Origin: Lindgomyces ingoldianus
Taxonomy: Eukaryota > Ascomycota > Dothideomycetes > Pleosporales > Lindgomycetaceae
Direction of reading: 5' to 3'
Assembly (NCBI RefSeq): GCF_010093535.1
Contig: NW_022985162.1
Coordinates: forward strand, 3,469,514 to 3,533,513
Length of the DNA: 64,000 bases
Shown: piece after piece, positions 21,965 to 32,849 of the stretch
How positions within the stretch are numbered: the stretch's first letter is position 1
How the letters are laid out: the number at the start of each line of letters is the position of its first letter
The notes under the pieces: generated by a model
Seen by the model: the letters and a program-made list of their open reading frames with translations, nothing else
What the model was told of the DNA's origin: nothing
Databases searched by the model: none
Translations under genes and position numbers: made by a program

Positions 21965-22647
21965 TCGGGGCGGGGTTACTTACCGCCGTGCCGCAACTGT
22001 ATGGTGGTACCTTTAGGCCGCGAATAGATTGGGTAGTCGATTGATTGCTGAACAACAGTCGTACGAGAGGCTATCGGCCAATAGAAAGGCCTGAGATTGA
22101 CAGATCTTCTCTCATTCATTTATTCATAGGGGCCTCCTGTAACAATAAGGCGGTGTTTTCCCCCAGGATTCGGCCGACATCAGGGGCGTTAACAATTCCC
22201 TGCAGCAACCCTCGAGTATTTTCCCAAGTAGTATGTGACTGCAGGTGCTGGTTGCGTTCCTCGTGAAATGATGTGACAAACCTGCAGCTGACGGCGTCAG
22301 GAACGGGGATTCTATGCGGCCCGAACCTAGCGTGCGATGGCGTTCCGCGATACGTAGTATCATACGACGCGTTTGGTCCTCGGTACTATGCTATGCAGAC
22401 AAACGAGCTGGGGCAAAGTACGCACCTGGGAGGCTAAATAATTTACGTAAGTAGGCAGGTAAGGTACGAGCAGCCCTACGCGTTGGCACTAAGCCCGCTC
22501 TAGTACTCCTACAGCGCTATGAAGCCCGGCCACAACGATACAAGATGGCCTGCTTTCTAGCCGTGTACCAATGCTTGGCCTCTTAGACTGCCTGTACTTA
22601 TCTCTAGTGCTTCTTTCCACTCCTGCCACTGTCTCCTCATTGTCTCA
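21965..22647. promoter_or_regulatory. divergent intergenic region between methyltransferase and amidinotransferase
   Basis: 683 bp with no supported gene. The short frames here are overlapping and unrelated to known families. It should contain both promoters. I see no certain TATA box or shared palindromic operator. Confidence 0.4.
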
Positions 22648-23835
22648 ATGACTACGATTGTGGCAAAGCATGGGGTATATGCCCAATCCGAACCTTTTTT
22701 ATGCGAAAACGACGATCCATTACTAACCAAAACACCACTGGCCCACAAAAACCCAAGTGTTCCCAATGGCCACTCACAAAGGGGCCAGAACTTCCCTTCC
22801 AACGTAACGGCCAACAACGAATGGGCTCCCTTGAGATCCGTGATCATTGGAAGAGCGGACAATTCGTGTTTTCCTTATGAGGCTCCTCATATGATTGAGG
22901 CAACCATGCCGCCCCGGTTTCATGAGGCTTTCAAGCCTGCGAACCCCTTCCCCCCCGAAATTGTTCGTGGTGCTGAGGAAGAGCTTGGAAACTTTGCCTT
23001 ATTGCTACAAAGCCAGGGCGTCAACGTCTTCCGCCCAGCAAAAGTGGACTGGCTTCAAACAGGTGGATACACTGGGGCAATGCCTCGTGATGGACTGCTT
23101 GTTGTTGGCAATACTATCATCGAGTCCTGCTTTGCGTGGAAGTGTCGTGTTGATGAAGTGGCTAACTCGCTTGGGAACCTTCTCTCGAAGCTGGGGGCTA
23201 ACCCTTCTGTAAAAGTCGTCCGCGCTCCACGACCACCTTCGCCAGATACACTCTATAATGGCATACTCGAAGACCCTGGAAGTCATGAATGGGCCATCAA
23301 CAACAGTCGCCCGGCCTTTGATGCTGCCGACTTCATGCGCTTCGGCTCCACCATCATTGGTCAGCTGAGCAACGTCACCAACATGAAGGGAGTCGAATAC
23401 ATACAACTCCATGTCCCATCCGGCTATAAAATTGAGCTCCTAGATGTCAACGACCCGCATGCGATGCATATCGATGCGACGTTATTGCCATTACGGCAAG
23501 GCCTGATGGTCTATAATCCGCTTCGAGTCACTGAGGAGTCATTGCGTCGCCATGCGGCCTTCAAGGATTGGGAACTAGTCTCGTATCCTTTCGTCAAATC
23601 GGTGCAAGCAGTAGAAGAAGCAACCGGTGGGGTGCCTCGGTTCATGACAAGCGCGTGGCTTGTGATGAACGTGCTGGTCCTAGGACACGACAAGATTGTG
23701 GTCGAGGAGCAGGATCATGAATTCGTAAAATGGTTAGAGGGAAGAGGGATGGAGGTTTTGAAAGCTCCATTCCGCAATGTGCATGCTATTGGTGGTAGTT
23801 TCCATTGTGCTAGCGTTGACTTGGTACGATCATAG
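22648..23835 (+). CDS. AGAT-type amidinotransferase (arginine:amine amidinotransferase family)
   Basis: An intronless frame of 395 residues. The pentein-fold amidinotransferase signature is complete. Conserved NEWAPLRSVIIGR lies at 57-69. FDAADFMRFG holds the catalytic Asp225, MHIDATLLPL holds His274, and GGSFHCAS holds the nucleophilic Cys387; the Asp-to-His spacing of 49 equals that of vertebrate glycine amidinotransferase. The reaction of the family moves the amidino group of arginine to an amine through a covalent Cys intermediate, giving ornithine and a guanidino product. Related enzymes also serve bacterial natural-product pathways. The acceptor here is unknown. The first ~50 residues are less conserved and show no clear mitochondrial signal. 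It sits centrally in the six-gene island, next to the methyltransferase, the P450 and a permease. It ends 187 bp before the convergent SAT4-like gene. Confidence 0.9.
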   Translation: MTTIVAKHGVYAQSEPFLCENDDPLLTKTPLAHKNPSVPNGHSQRGQNFPSNVTANNEWAPLRSVIIGRADNSCFPYEAPHMIEATMPPRFHEAFKPANPFPPEIVRGAEEELGNFALLLQSQGVNVFRPAKVDWLQTGGYTGAMPRDGLLVVGNTIIESCFAWKCRVDEVANSLGNLLSKLGANPSVKVVRAPRPPSPDTLYNGILEDPGSHEWAINNSRPAFDAADFMRFGSTIIGQLSNVTNMKGVEYIQLHVPSGYKIELLDVNDPHAMHIDATLLPLRQGLMVYNPLRVTEESLRRHAAFKDWELVSYPFVKSVQAVEEATGGVPRFMTSAWLVMNVLVLGHDKIVVEEQDHEFVKWLEGRGMEVLKAPFRNVHAIGGSFHCASVDLVRS

Positions 23836-24022
23836 TACGGATCCCACTCGGTATACTCCAGTCAATAAAAGTTTTCGGTTCTGCTTGTGGTACTTTTTCC
23901 AATTTCACATGGAGCAGAGAATATGGGTTTTTGTCTTGAAAGTTCTCGTCGCCCCATAAAAATTGATTCTATTTGGGGTATGAGGTTGCGGGAGCCTACT
24001 TCGGGCGATAATGATATTGAAA

Positions 24023-25401
24023 TTAACCTTTCAGATCCGTTCTTTGCTCACTTTTTACCGTAGTTGTCTTTGTCGTTCGAATTTCCATCTTTCCACCATC
24101 CCTTTCGACATCAAAGGTAGAATTTCCTTTCCGCATGCTCTCTAATTCAATCCCTCCCCTCTCCTCCCTACCTTTACTAGCAGTAACGCTGCTAGTGTAG
24201 CTTTCCCCTGCAGGAGTCTTCCGCCACCCATACAGGGCTCTCTTTGAAGATCCCCCGCCACGCCCGCTCGAGGAGCTATGGTTTCCGTAGGCGGTAGCAA
24301 CTTGTGCCGTGTTTAGATCCCATCGCAAGCTGAACCCGATATCGTTAGTTATTACCCCAATAGATAATGCATCAATGACTGGTTTTGTAAAAGGGATTGA
24401 GCTAAAAATTATGGCGATGCTGGAGTGGATCACAGTTACTAGGATCAGTTTGAAGGATGCCGTCATGACGTTTGAAGTTTTGAAGGAGTAAAGGTGTTTT
24501 AGGTAGGTGAGGCGAAGGATTATAAGGGGAAGAGTCCTAAATGCGGAATAGGTTTAGTGCAGGTGTAGAATTCTTAGATTCTGGATTGCTTACAGTATGT
24601 TTGGGCAAAACGAGAGCCTCACGAAGAGTTTGGTCCTTTTGTTGGTCTGAATGTGATGGAGGAGATAGATTGGTAAGAACGCAACTACCGTTTGCGTTAT
24701 AATATCGACAACCCCATGGACTATCCAAAAGGACGTCTTAGTATGTTAGTACGAGCAAAGTTATGAGGGTCTTTGCTTCATACCTCGTTTATACACTTGC
24801 CTTCTCCCTGTCGCATATCCCAGGTGTCCGGAAGCGAGCATTGGAAGGACAACACGAAGATGGAGGTGAGCATCCATGACGATGAAAATCCGATAACAAT
24901 ATTGGTAACCAATTTGCTCAGAGGATTAAGGGCGAGCGACAGAAAGAAGTGTAGGGTTCCGAGCTTGACGAAAAAGGTGGCCAGAACGTAAAAGAGCGAC
25001 GATAGATACGTAGCCTAGCAAGGGCACACAGTATTAGATTCACGTAGCCAAAGAGGTGACAAGGGCTATGGCTCTTACCAGATAGAAATTCCTGGTTTCT
25101 GAGTCGGAGGGCGTGCCCGCAGTCCGCCCAAGGCCATTTGATACTTGGGTAGCAGTCGCCGCACACAGCGCGATGGCCATCAACTGGAAGGAGGTCGTTA
25201 GTTCGGCGATCCCGCTCATCCAAATACTACACGTACAAGGGCGAATGCGAAGAACAAGTCGTTCAGGTCAAGGCGCTTGAATGCTCTCCATTTGATGTAG
25301 AATTTGACCAAGCAGGCCAGGAGAGCGATGATGAGCAGGACCCAGCTGGCCAGATTGACCAGCGGCCCACGATCTTGTGCAAGATTGGTACCCACGCTCA
25401 T
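24023..25401 (-). CDS. SAT4/rhodopsin-like seven-transmembrane fungal integral membrane protein, five exons
   Basis: Exons on the minus strand are 25401-25237, 25183-25079, 25014-24784, 24736-24594 and 24536-24023. Introns are 53, 64, 47 and 57 bp, all GT-AG, and the frame is continuous for 385 residues. The first helix is ASWVLLIIALLACLVKFYI; others include LSSLFYVLATFFVKLGTL and MLTSIFVLSFQCSLP, followed by the family's Cys-rich loop with DTW and GKC. Then come FWIVHGVVDIITQTVVAFLP, a QTNKRTK loop and a final helix ending IPFTKP. This order is characteristic of the fungal rhodopsin-domain (SAT4 / Pth11-related) family. The last ~100 residues form a Gly/Ser/Lys/Thr-rich cytosolic tail. It is a plasma or endomembrane protein of unsettled role, often found in metabolite clusters. 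The gene is invisible as one frame because every exon is short. Confidence 0.85.
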
Positions 25402-26044
25402 GCCGTACGTCTTTGCGGCGCCTGTCGGATTTGGGGGGGTTCTCGAGACGATGGCCGTCTGCTGTCAAGCTTGGAGCGCCTGTTTAAATGAAGGGGGGAG
25501 GCTCATGGTGAAAGGGCATCGCCGACAGAGGTACGCTGTAGCCGGAGTTCCAGGTGGGTGGTTCGGGTGAAAGACGTGTGAGAGAATGGAGTTGGACAGA
25601 TGGATGCTAGTATTTCAAAAGATGCCGGTATGTGGCCCGCGGCGGGAAAGGATATGAATCCCTCACGCGGCCCGGCCCGGCGGCAACCAATCCAGGCACG
25701 GCGGCACTTCAACCCGCAGACCGTTGCATGAACGAGGGTACGCGTGCACGGCCTAACTTTCAAACCTAGTGGATCCTACGGTGTGGTTCGATGGCTGCAG
25801 AGCCATGTGTGTGGGTGGGCACCCTCCCGTTTCGAAAGGGTCCTCTTTCGGCTCGCGCCTGGGCATCTTCTCTTCCCTCGCCTCTGGCATATCTACCACT
25901 GCGTCTACCACGCTCTCTACCACTCTACTTCGGTAGCTGTGTAACCGTTGCATCGCGGCGATCTAGGAGCGGCCTCCCTCACCTCGTTTTTTCACTGTGC
26001 AAACAACTTCACTCTTTCCTTTGGTAATTACTGGCATCACTACT
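25402..26044. promoter_or_regulatory. divergent intergenic region between SAT4-like gene and permease
   Basis: 643 bp. Pyrimidine-rich stretches precede the permease start (25860-25930 and 25975-26025), as is common in fungal promoters and 5' leaders. No gene is supported. Short frames at 25503-25953 are on both strands and show no family pattern. Confidence 0.4.
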
Positions 26045-27865
26045 ATGAGCACCTACGAGATGGATGACAAGAATGGCCATGTCTCTCATTCCCGCTCAGG
26101 CGCTGTCAATGAAGAACTGGGTCCAGAAAGCAATGCGACCTCTGACGAGGCCGTGTTGGCGAGGTTTGGCAAGCGTCAACAGCTGCGGGTATGTATTTGC
26201 ACACCTCTGATCAACAATCTCCGCACATCGAATCTCCGCTAACATTATGTGATGCCAGAGAGGATTCAGGGCGATGTCAGCCGTTGGGTTAACATGCGGC
26301 ATTATGTTGACATGGGAGGTCCTCATCATGTCCGACCCCTCCTCCCCACCGTTCGCAGCTCAGTGATGCGTACTGACTTTCGCTGGGCAGGACGCTTCAA
26401 TTTGGTCTGGAGAACGGCGGACCAGCCGGCTTGGTCTATGGCTACATCATCGCTTGGATCGGCGCTGGCCTACAGGCGCTTGTCATGGCCGAAATGGCCT
26501 CCATGATTCCAATTGCTGGCGGTCCGTTCAATTGGGTTGCTGTACTTGCTCCTGATTACTGCCGCAAGTTTCTCTCTTATCTCACGGGCTGGCTCAGCGT
26601 GCTGGCCTGGCAATCTATCGTTGCAAATACTTGCTATATTTGTGGCACGCTGATCCAAGGTTTGTTGGTCCTCAACTACCCCAGCTACCATTTCCAGCGA
26701 TGGCACGGCACTTTGCTTTTTATGGCCGTCTTGACGTTTGGACTCATTGTCAATACTTGGCTGGGTCGACTGCTGCCTCGAATTGAAAGTCTAACGCTGC
26801 TGCTGTATGTCATGGGCTTTGTCGCTGTCTTGGTAACGCTAGTCTACCTGGCACCGCATAAAAGCGCAGCCGAGGTTTTCACCACATTCCAAAACTTAGG
26901 GGGATGGAACTCTATGGGCCTCTCCTTCTTCGTTGGTTTTATTACAACCATGGGTTCTTTTCTCGGTAAGATTTCCTCTGATCTGTACGTTTAAATCAAC
27001 AGGAATCTAACTGCGCGTAGGTATTGATGGCGCAGATCATATTGCCGAAGAGTGTCAGGATGCTCAAAGGGTTGTCCCAAGAGCGATGCTGTCGTCTATT
27101 GGCATCAATGGTGCCATGGGCTTCGGAATCTTGCTCGCAGTTTTGTTCTGCATGGGCGACCCCGAAGAAGCTGTTGTGTCTCCGACAGGATTTCCGTTCA
27201 TTGATATTTTTGTTTATGGCACTGGAAGCATCTCCGGTGGAACAGGTTTGGTGAGTTTGGAAAATACACCAACTAATGACGTGATCAGAGTAGCTGACTT
27301 TGTCCAACAGACCGCTATTGTGCTCTCTATCAATATCTTCTCGGTTACGGCCGTTCTTGCAACCGCGTCCCGAATGCTCTGGGCCTTTTCCCGAGAAAAT
27401 GGCATCCCATTCTCGAATATAATCGCTCGGGTCGACACCCGAACCCGCCTGCCACTCTACGCAATCGGCGTCACTTGCGTTGTCAACGTATGTCTCTCTT
27501 TAATCAACATCGGCTCCACCCAGGCGTTTCAGGCCTTTATATCACTTCTCATCGCCAGTTACTATTCGGCTTTCCTCATCGCCGCCGGAGTCATGCTTCG
27601 AAAGCGATTGACTGGCGAGGATAAGACTCTTCCATGGGGTCCATTTCGTTTAGGAAAGGCGGGTATTCCAATCACAGTGTTAGCTATGCTGTATACTATC
27701 ATTGGGACCTTCTTTTCATTCTGGCCATTCACGCCGGATGTAGATGCGCAGATCATGAACTATAGCAGCCTACTATATGGCGCGGCCATGATTTTCAGTG
27801 TGGCATTCTATTTTCTGCGCGCGAGGAAAACGTACACGGGTCCTGTGTATGAGCTGAATGATTAG
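26045..27865 (+). CDS. amino-acid/choline-type permease (APC superfamily), five exons
   Basis: Exons 26045-26188, 26259-26329, 26391-26965, 27021-27250 and 27311-27865 join to 524 residues, the usual length for fungal ACT/GABA-choline permeases. The start MSTYEMDDKNGH is preferred over an in-frame ATG at 25997 because the family begins with a short polar N terminus. Core motifs: GLTCGIMLTWE, the ENGGPAGLVYGYIIAW region, EMASMIPIAGGPFNWVAVLA and GIDGADHIAEECQDAQRVVP, the consensus loop of these carriers. About 12 hydrophobic helices are seen. Donor GTCCGA of intron 2 is non-ideal, but a CTGAC branch site and the family alignment support it. Intron 4 (27251-27310) is 60 bp and stopless. Substrates of relatives are GABA, choline or amino acids; here uptake of a precursor or export of a product is a guess. 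Confidence 0.88.
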
Positions 27866-28519
27866 ACCAGATAAATGGTATTGGTATCAAGGAGTATGTC
27901 ATGTACTTAACACCGTCTTCTACGTTTTAGTGTTCGATATACCATTCGTCACGGCCTCATTGGATTCTACCATGCTAAAGGTCTTGTATTACGGCTCATA
28001 ATCGATAATCACTTATATTTTTTAATATTTTCTCCATTACAGGCCTAATTTCTTAATGTTTTACCTAATATATCCCAACGCTAATCGCGTGTTAGCTGAG
28101 ACAGTATAGTATTCCCACCCACAATCACGTAGCTAGCAAGCGAGCTGCGCAGGCAAGCAAGCTACGTACTCGTCCGGAAAAGTCGTTGCTTTGTTATTCG
28201 CCCGAGAAGAGGTGCTAGCTAGCTGCCGGCTTTCTTCCTAGTCGGGCAGACAATTCGCCAAGATCACACCACTCGATTATTCTCGCTTACCACCCGACAG
28301 TCACGAACCCTGTTCAATGGCTACGCACGGTCCCGAGCTGCTCGGTCTGCCAGACACTCCCGACACTCTCCCGGCAGTTTCCACCATTTTCGCCAGTTTC
28401 GCCCTGCCCGCTAAATTCGCTCTACCCGCTATCTACGTCTGAGGGAATCTAGTAGGCAGAGTAAATGTAAGTCAAAGTAGCAGCAAACTGTCGGCAGACG
28501 TTCGGGTATATTCTCGATA
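27866..28519. other. intergenic, no gene supported
   Basis: It holds the permease 3' end, an AT-rich stretch at 28010-28080, and a C/T-rich block 28250-28440. A 41-codon frame starting MATHGPELLG at about 28318 has no recognisable family and no context; it is not called. Confidence 0.35.
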
Positions 28520-29841
28520 TGCAACCCCCCTCCCATGAATAGACCGGTAGCGTCACACGGGCTGATGGCACGTGCGTAGAATTAGCGTGAAGATTCTGGA
28601 ACAAATGCATCCGTTTATATAAGGTTGCCCATACAAATGCAGGTAAATTTTCTGCCACAGTCATTAGCCACCCAGCCAAAATAGCCAAAGCACCTCATCG
28701 TCGATTATCATACAAGGAAAGCGTCAAAATCCACACAATGGCAGAGCTTGGAGCAATTAGCTATTTCTCAGAAACTAGGGATCCCTCAGAGTACTATTTC
28801 TGACTGTCTTCGATCGCCTATAACTCCTATAAAGCCAAAATGTCGGCCACCTATTCTTAATACACCCCTTCGACGTCTTCCTGTACGCCAATCTACGGAG
28901 AACGCCGAGCAGCGACGCAAAACTCGCGAGGAAATTGCTGCTGAGCTAGGAATCAATGTCTGCCGTTGAACACTGATTAAGGCCTTTGAGAAGGAGCTCT
29001 ATCACCGCCACAAAGCTACTCAAAAGCCCTTCCTTACAGACGCTAGTAAGGCTCAGCGGCTTCACTGGGCGTAGATACACCTTGGCTGGACAGATGATAC
29101 ATGGGATAGGTGTGGCTGGGCTGATGAGATGTCAGCTCAAACAGGCCCAGGAGAAGTATATGTAACTCGGCTAGCTGAGGAAGCTATGCATCCAGATTGT
29201 ATGGTGCCTAGGTTTAGGGGCTATAGTAGCTGTATGGTGTGGAGTATTATCTCAACTACGGCTAAAGGACCTCTTATTTTCTTTGAGAAGGAGTAGTGTA
29301 CTAACGCCAAGGGTACTATTGACTCAGAGGTGTATATTCGGCATATCCTGCCTCATATTCAGGCCTACCAGCAAGCCTACAGCAGCCGTAATACGGGTAG
29401 AGATATTATCTATATGGAAGATAACAATTCCATACACGCTTCTAAGGGTACTACAACTGCCTTCAGAAGCCTGGGGATCAGCAAGGCACAGTGGCCATCA
29501 AACTCGCCAGATCTCAGTCCTATTGAGAACATTTGGCAGATGCTAAAGTGGAGGCTCTCAAGGCGATTTCCAAAGACTGATAATGAGGTGAAGGAATACC
29601 TACGGGAGGAGTGGGAAAATATTACAATTGACGACTATAAGAAGTATATTCTATGCATGCAAGAGCGTTGCTGGGCAGTTATCCAGGCGGGTGGCGGCCA
29701 TACAAAGTGGTAAAAATGTACGTTAGATGCTGATTTGTATGTAATTTACATATAAAATTACATTGCTCATTCATGAGCTGAACGGGCCAATTGCCACTGG
29801 GCGCCTGCACGCGCTACCGGTCCATTCATGGGAGGGGGGTG
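28520..29841 (+). mobile_element. Tc1-like DNA transposon (about 1.32 kb)
   Basis: Inverted ends share about 28 bp with one mismatch: ACCCCCCTCCCATGAAT...CCGGTAGCG at 28524-28552 and its complement at 29812-29840. TA dinucleotides lie just outside both ends (28518-28519 and 29842-29843). Length and TA target fit Tc1/mariner. The encoded transposase is at 28748-29713. Confidence 0.8.
28748..29713 (+). pseudogene. Tc1-type DD34E transposase with three in-frame stops
   Basis: One frame runs the full stretch and is broken only by TGA (28967), TAG (29072) and TAG (29294). A helix-turn-helix (QLAISQKLGIPQSTISDCL) is at the N terminus, with a probable frameshift just before it. The catalytic core shows DDTWDRCGWADE, then YMEDNNSIH with the second Asp, and SPDLSPIENIW with the Glu; exactly 34 residues separate that Asp and Glu. 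This is Tc1-type, not mariner (DD34D) or pogo. All three stops can arise by C-to-T changes, consistent with light RIP. Confidence 0.8.
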
Positions 29842-29843
29842 TA

Positions 29844-30332
29844 TTCCTAGTAAAAGGGCTATTTTTGTTAGGGTGTGAACTGCTCAGGGACTTGATTCTC
29901 GGCTCCCCAAGCGACCTCCTTTGTCAATACCAACCGTGTTAGCTGCAAAGCTCTTGGGCCGTGACATTAGGCAGCTCCTACCATCCAGCGCCGTTGACCG
30001 ACAAGAAACCGCGAGAAGCCGACAATGGCGAATTCACCATGACCGATGAAACCCGAACCAGACCGCCCGTCCTTTAACGGCCCACGATTCCTCACCCTCG
30101 ATGCTCTACCCACGTTGCGTTAGATACAAGATATCGCCAGCGAAACCGATAACCACGTCTCCACGAAATGATAACCTACGATATGGCTTATGCACTATAG
30201 AGCATACGGCTTCCGATTGACAACGCGCTAGACTTGATACAGCTTGTGACTGCAATAGCACTCAAGTAGGCGTCCGTGAAGACGCCAGGATAAGACATAG
30301 GGGCTTGGTCCCTCGCTGGCGTGATAGATGTA
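29844..30332. other. unassigned sequence between two Tc1-like elements
   Basis: Normal base composition. No open frame with family character was seen on either strand. It may be relict unique sequence. Confidence 0.35.
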
Positions 30333-31662
30333 CAGTCGCCTACCAAAAGTCATTAGCCACTCAACGATCCGAGCTCTGCAGGGGTATAGTCAGCCCATTT
30401 AGGAAAGAGGTTACTTGACTAATTGCTACCTAAATTAAAAGATTTTTAGTTCTATAAGAAGCCTATGTTAAGGCCTATCTTCTAGCGTTATAGTTAATTA
30501 ATAGTGAGTTAACTTGCCTTTGTTTTAGATAACTTCCTTTATGCGCTTTAACTAGCTTAGGATACTCTTCCTATAATTAGCTAGTGTAATCTTTGCTTAT
30601 TCCTCTTTAAAGATATCTACTATCTGCTTGTAAGTAGTAATATATTCTTATTGCTTTAAAATGCAGAGCTTTATAATCTACTAGAGGTTCTTAATTAGGT
30701 TTAAATTAGGACTTTATAGAAGCTAATCTATCTATATTATGCTATAGTTGTCTATATACTTTTAGGTAGCCTTTGCAGTATAAATAGGGGCTCCATCCTG
30801 CATCTATATGCTAATACCGCGTTTCTCTGTAAGCTGCTTATAGAATGGGATGCTAACGTTGTGCAGAATCTAGCAGTATTTACTAGCATTGTTCTGCTTA
30901 CCTTTTTAGTTAATAAACAGCTCTAATTTAAAATTAAGAGAGATTACACTAAATACAGAGACTGTAGTCCTTCTAGACTTAAATGTAGGCTTTAAGTACT
31001 AACTCTTGTACGCTTTTCTATGCTGCTAACGTACATATGGAGGTCTAGTGTCTAAGCTAACTTTAAATGTTGCTTTATTATAATAGGCTACGTAAGCTAT
31101 GTTACTGCTCTTGTTATATTAATAAATTTAAGCAAAGCAGAGTTGTTTTTCTTTGTGTACAGCTAAGAGCTAAGGCTTGTAACGTGGACAGAAGGCATAG
31201 TACTTATGTTTTGCAAGGTATCTTCTTATAGTACTAGCATAGATGCAGCAGTAGGTCTTAGACAGTGTCGCAATAGTTTAGAGCGTAGCAAAGGGATTAT
31301 TTACTGCCTAGCAAATTAAATGCTTCTTAGCGCGTTTGTTAAGCTTTAGAGGCCAGCCTGTACGCAGGGCTTTTGTATAGATAGGCTAGGGCTGCTTGCG
31401 CAGCCAGCAGATGTTATATGTAACTGTTGACTTAGAAATGCTAAGATGACTTAAAATTTTGCTAGCGCTCACGCTGTAAAGGTGGAATTGCTATATTATA
31501 TTAACAGTAGACTTAGATAGCTCTTTGCGCAAGGTTTTATTTGCTTTTGTAACTATTAAAAAAGGTGGTAATTTAATTAAGTTATAATTAATTAAAATTA
31601 AAGCATTGTGGGGTAGCCTAGGCCTCTTGCTAAAGTGGCCAATCACTTTTGGTAGGCGACTG
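30333..31662 (-). mobile_element. second Tc1-like element, heavily RIP-degraded
   Basis: Inverted ends of about 30 bp: CAGTCGCCTACCAAAAGT at 30333 and its complement ending 31662, with TA on both sides (30331-30332 and 31663-31664). The total of 1330 bp is typical. The minus strand gives Tc1 fragments despite stops, such as MQDGAPIYTAK (about 30815) and SPNLNLIKNL (about 30690), which correspond to the DGAPxHxAK and PDLNPIENLW blocks. It is a different family from the element at 28520. The 85-codon minus frame at 31491-31748 crosses the end and is not a gene. Confidence 0.8.
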
Positions 31663-31963
31663 TACACGTTGCATATGGCTAAGGTGTGGCCTTTCATACT
31701 AGGATAATTTTGAGGACACAACAACACGAGTAGGGTCTTACGAATCATACCCGTGACTAGGGGTCACACCCTAATAACTCTTTAAACCCAAGGTCCCACA
31801 AGGGAAGACCCCCTCCTCTTCTTTTTATGTGCTGTCGAAGCTTTTATCACTTATCCATGCCAGAGTTCCACAAATAGCTATTATGTTTCTATTTTGGTGT
31901 GGGCTACTTTTGTTCGCAATGGTCCTGGGCCTCGTCCCGCGCTAAACGGATTTTTCTACCAGA

Positions 31964-32175
31964 GGAACATCCCAGTCAGGTTTCTCTTCCTGGAGAGGAG
32001 TCATAGTCAGTTTTGTTCCCCTGGAGAGACGTTCCCGGATTTGTCTCCCGGGAGAAACGTCCTAGTCAAATTTCTCTTCCCGGAGAGGCGTCCCAGTCAG
32101 ATCTGTCTCCCCGGAGAGACGTTCCTGGGGAAACGTCCCAGTCCGATTTCCCTTCCGGGAGAGTCGTCCCCGGAA
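31964..32175 (+). repeat. imperfect ~31-bp minisatellite
   Basis: About seven units built on TCCCAGTCAGATTTCTCTTC then CCGGAGAGG. Two overlapping frames (107 and 132 codons, 31894-32217 and 32013-32411) read through it as Pro/Gly/Glu-rich repeats. No family is recognised, so coding is unproven. Confidence 0.65.
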
Positions 32176-32849
32176 CAGCTTCCCAGGCACATGAGTGTCC
32201 TAGTCGATTGGTTCTAGGATGCAGTTTTGTTTGGTGCGTTAGGATTAGGCTAAGACCACATCATTTTATCTATACTACCTTCTCTTCAAGTCCACTTGGT
32301 CTAAAGTATAGTTTTATTAAAATGTGCTTCGTTCTGAACTGTCTAGGTGCGTTAAAGAATTCGTGCTACAAGTTGGAATCTGCTTGGTTGCGGCTGTGTA
32401 TAGGGCGATGACATTAACTAAGCGGGTCCAGAAATGGCTCCTCCGTGGTTGGGGGAGTCGGAATAGCGTCCAACCTTTTAAATAGTTCTACGGAATCTCC
32501 TATTAGCTTTTTTATAAATAGAAAAGTACCCATCTAGGCGGCTTAGCATAATGCCGTTATATTATCTCTATATCGTAGCAGTGCTGGCGATAGATCGATC
32601 CGATTCGTGGATCGATCCGAATCCACGCTATCCTGAATCTGGATTAGATCCTTAAATTAATTTATAGTCTTAGCTAAAAATTTGCTTCCCTATTAATAAA
32701 ACAACTTTAAAAGTCTTATATAATAAAATTCTATAAATTAAGCTTAACTCTAGTGCCTAAAAATAAGGGCAGTAACATTAAAAACTTTATATAACTACTA
32801 ATGTCTAATAAACTTACTAAATAAAACAGCTATCTTCTTTCATACTACA

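Noticed and set aside
22557..23412. Minus and alternative-frame ORFs over the amidinotransferase
   Set aside because: Shadows of a gene with a complete active-site signature.
25503..25953. Short frames between the SAT4-like gene and the permease
   Set aside because: No family pattern; the region is a divergent promoter.
28318..28443. 41-codon frame starting MATHGPELLG
   Set aside because: Too short, no family, no supporting signals.
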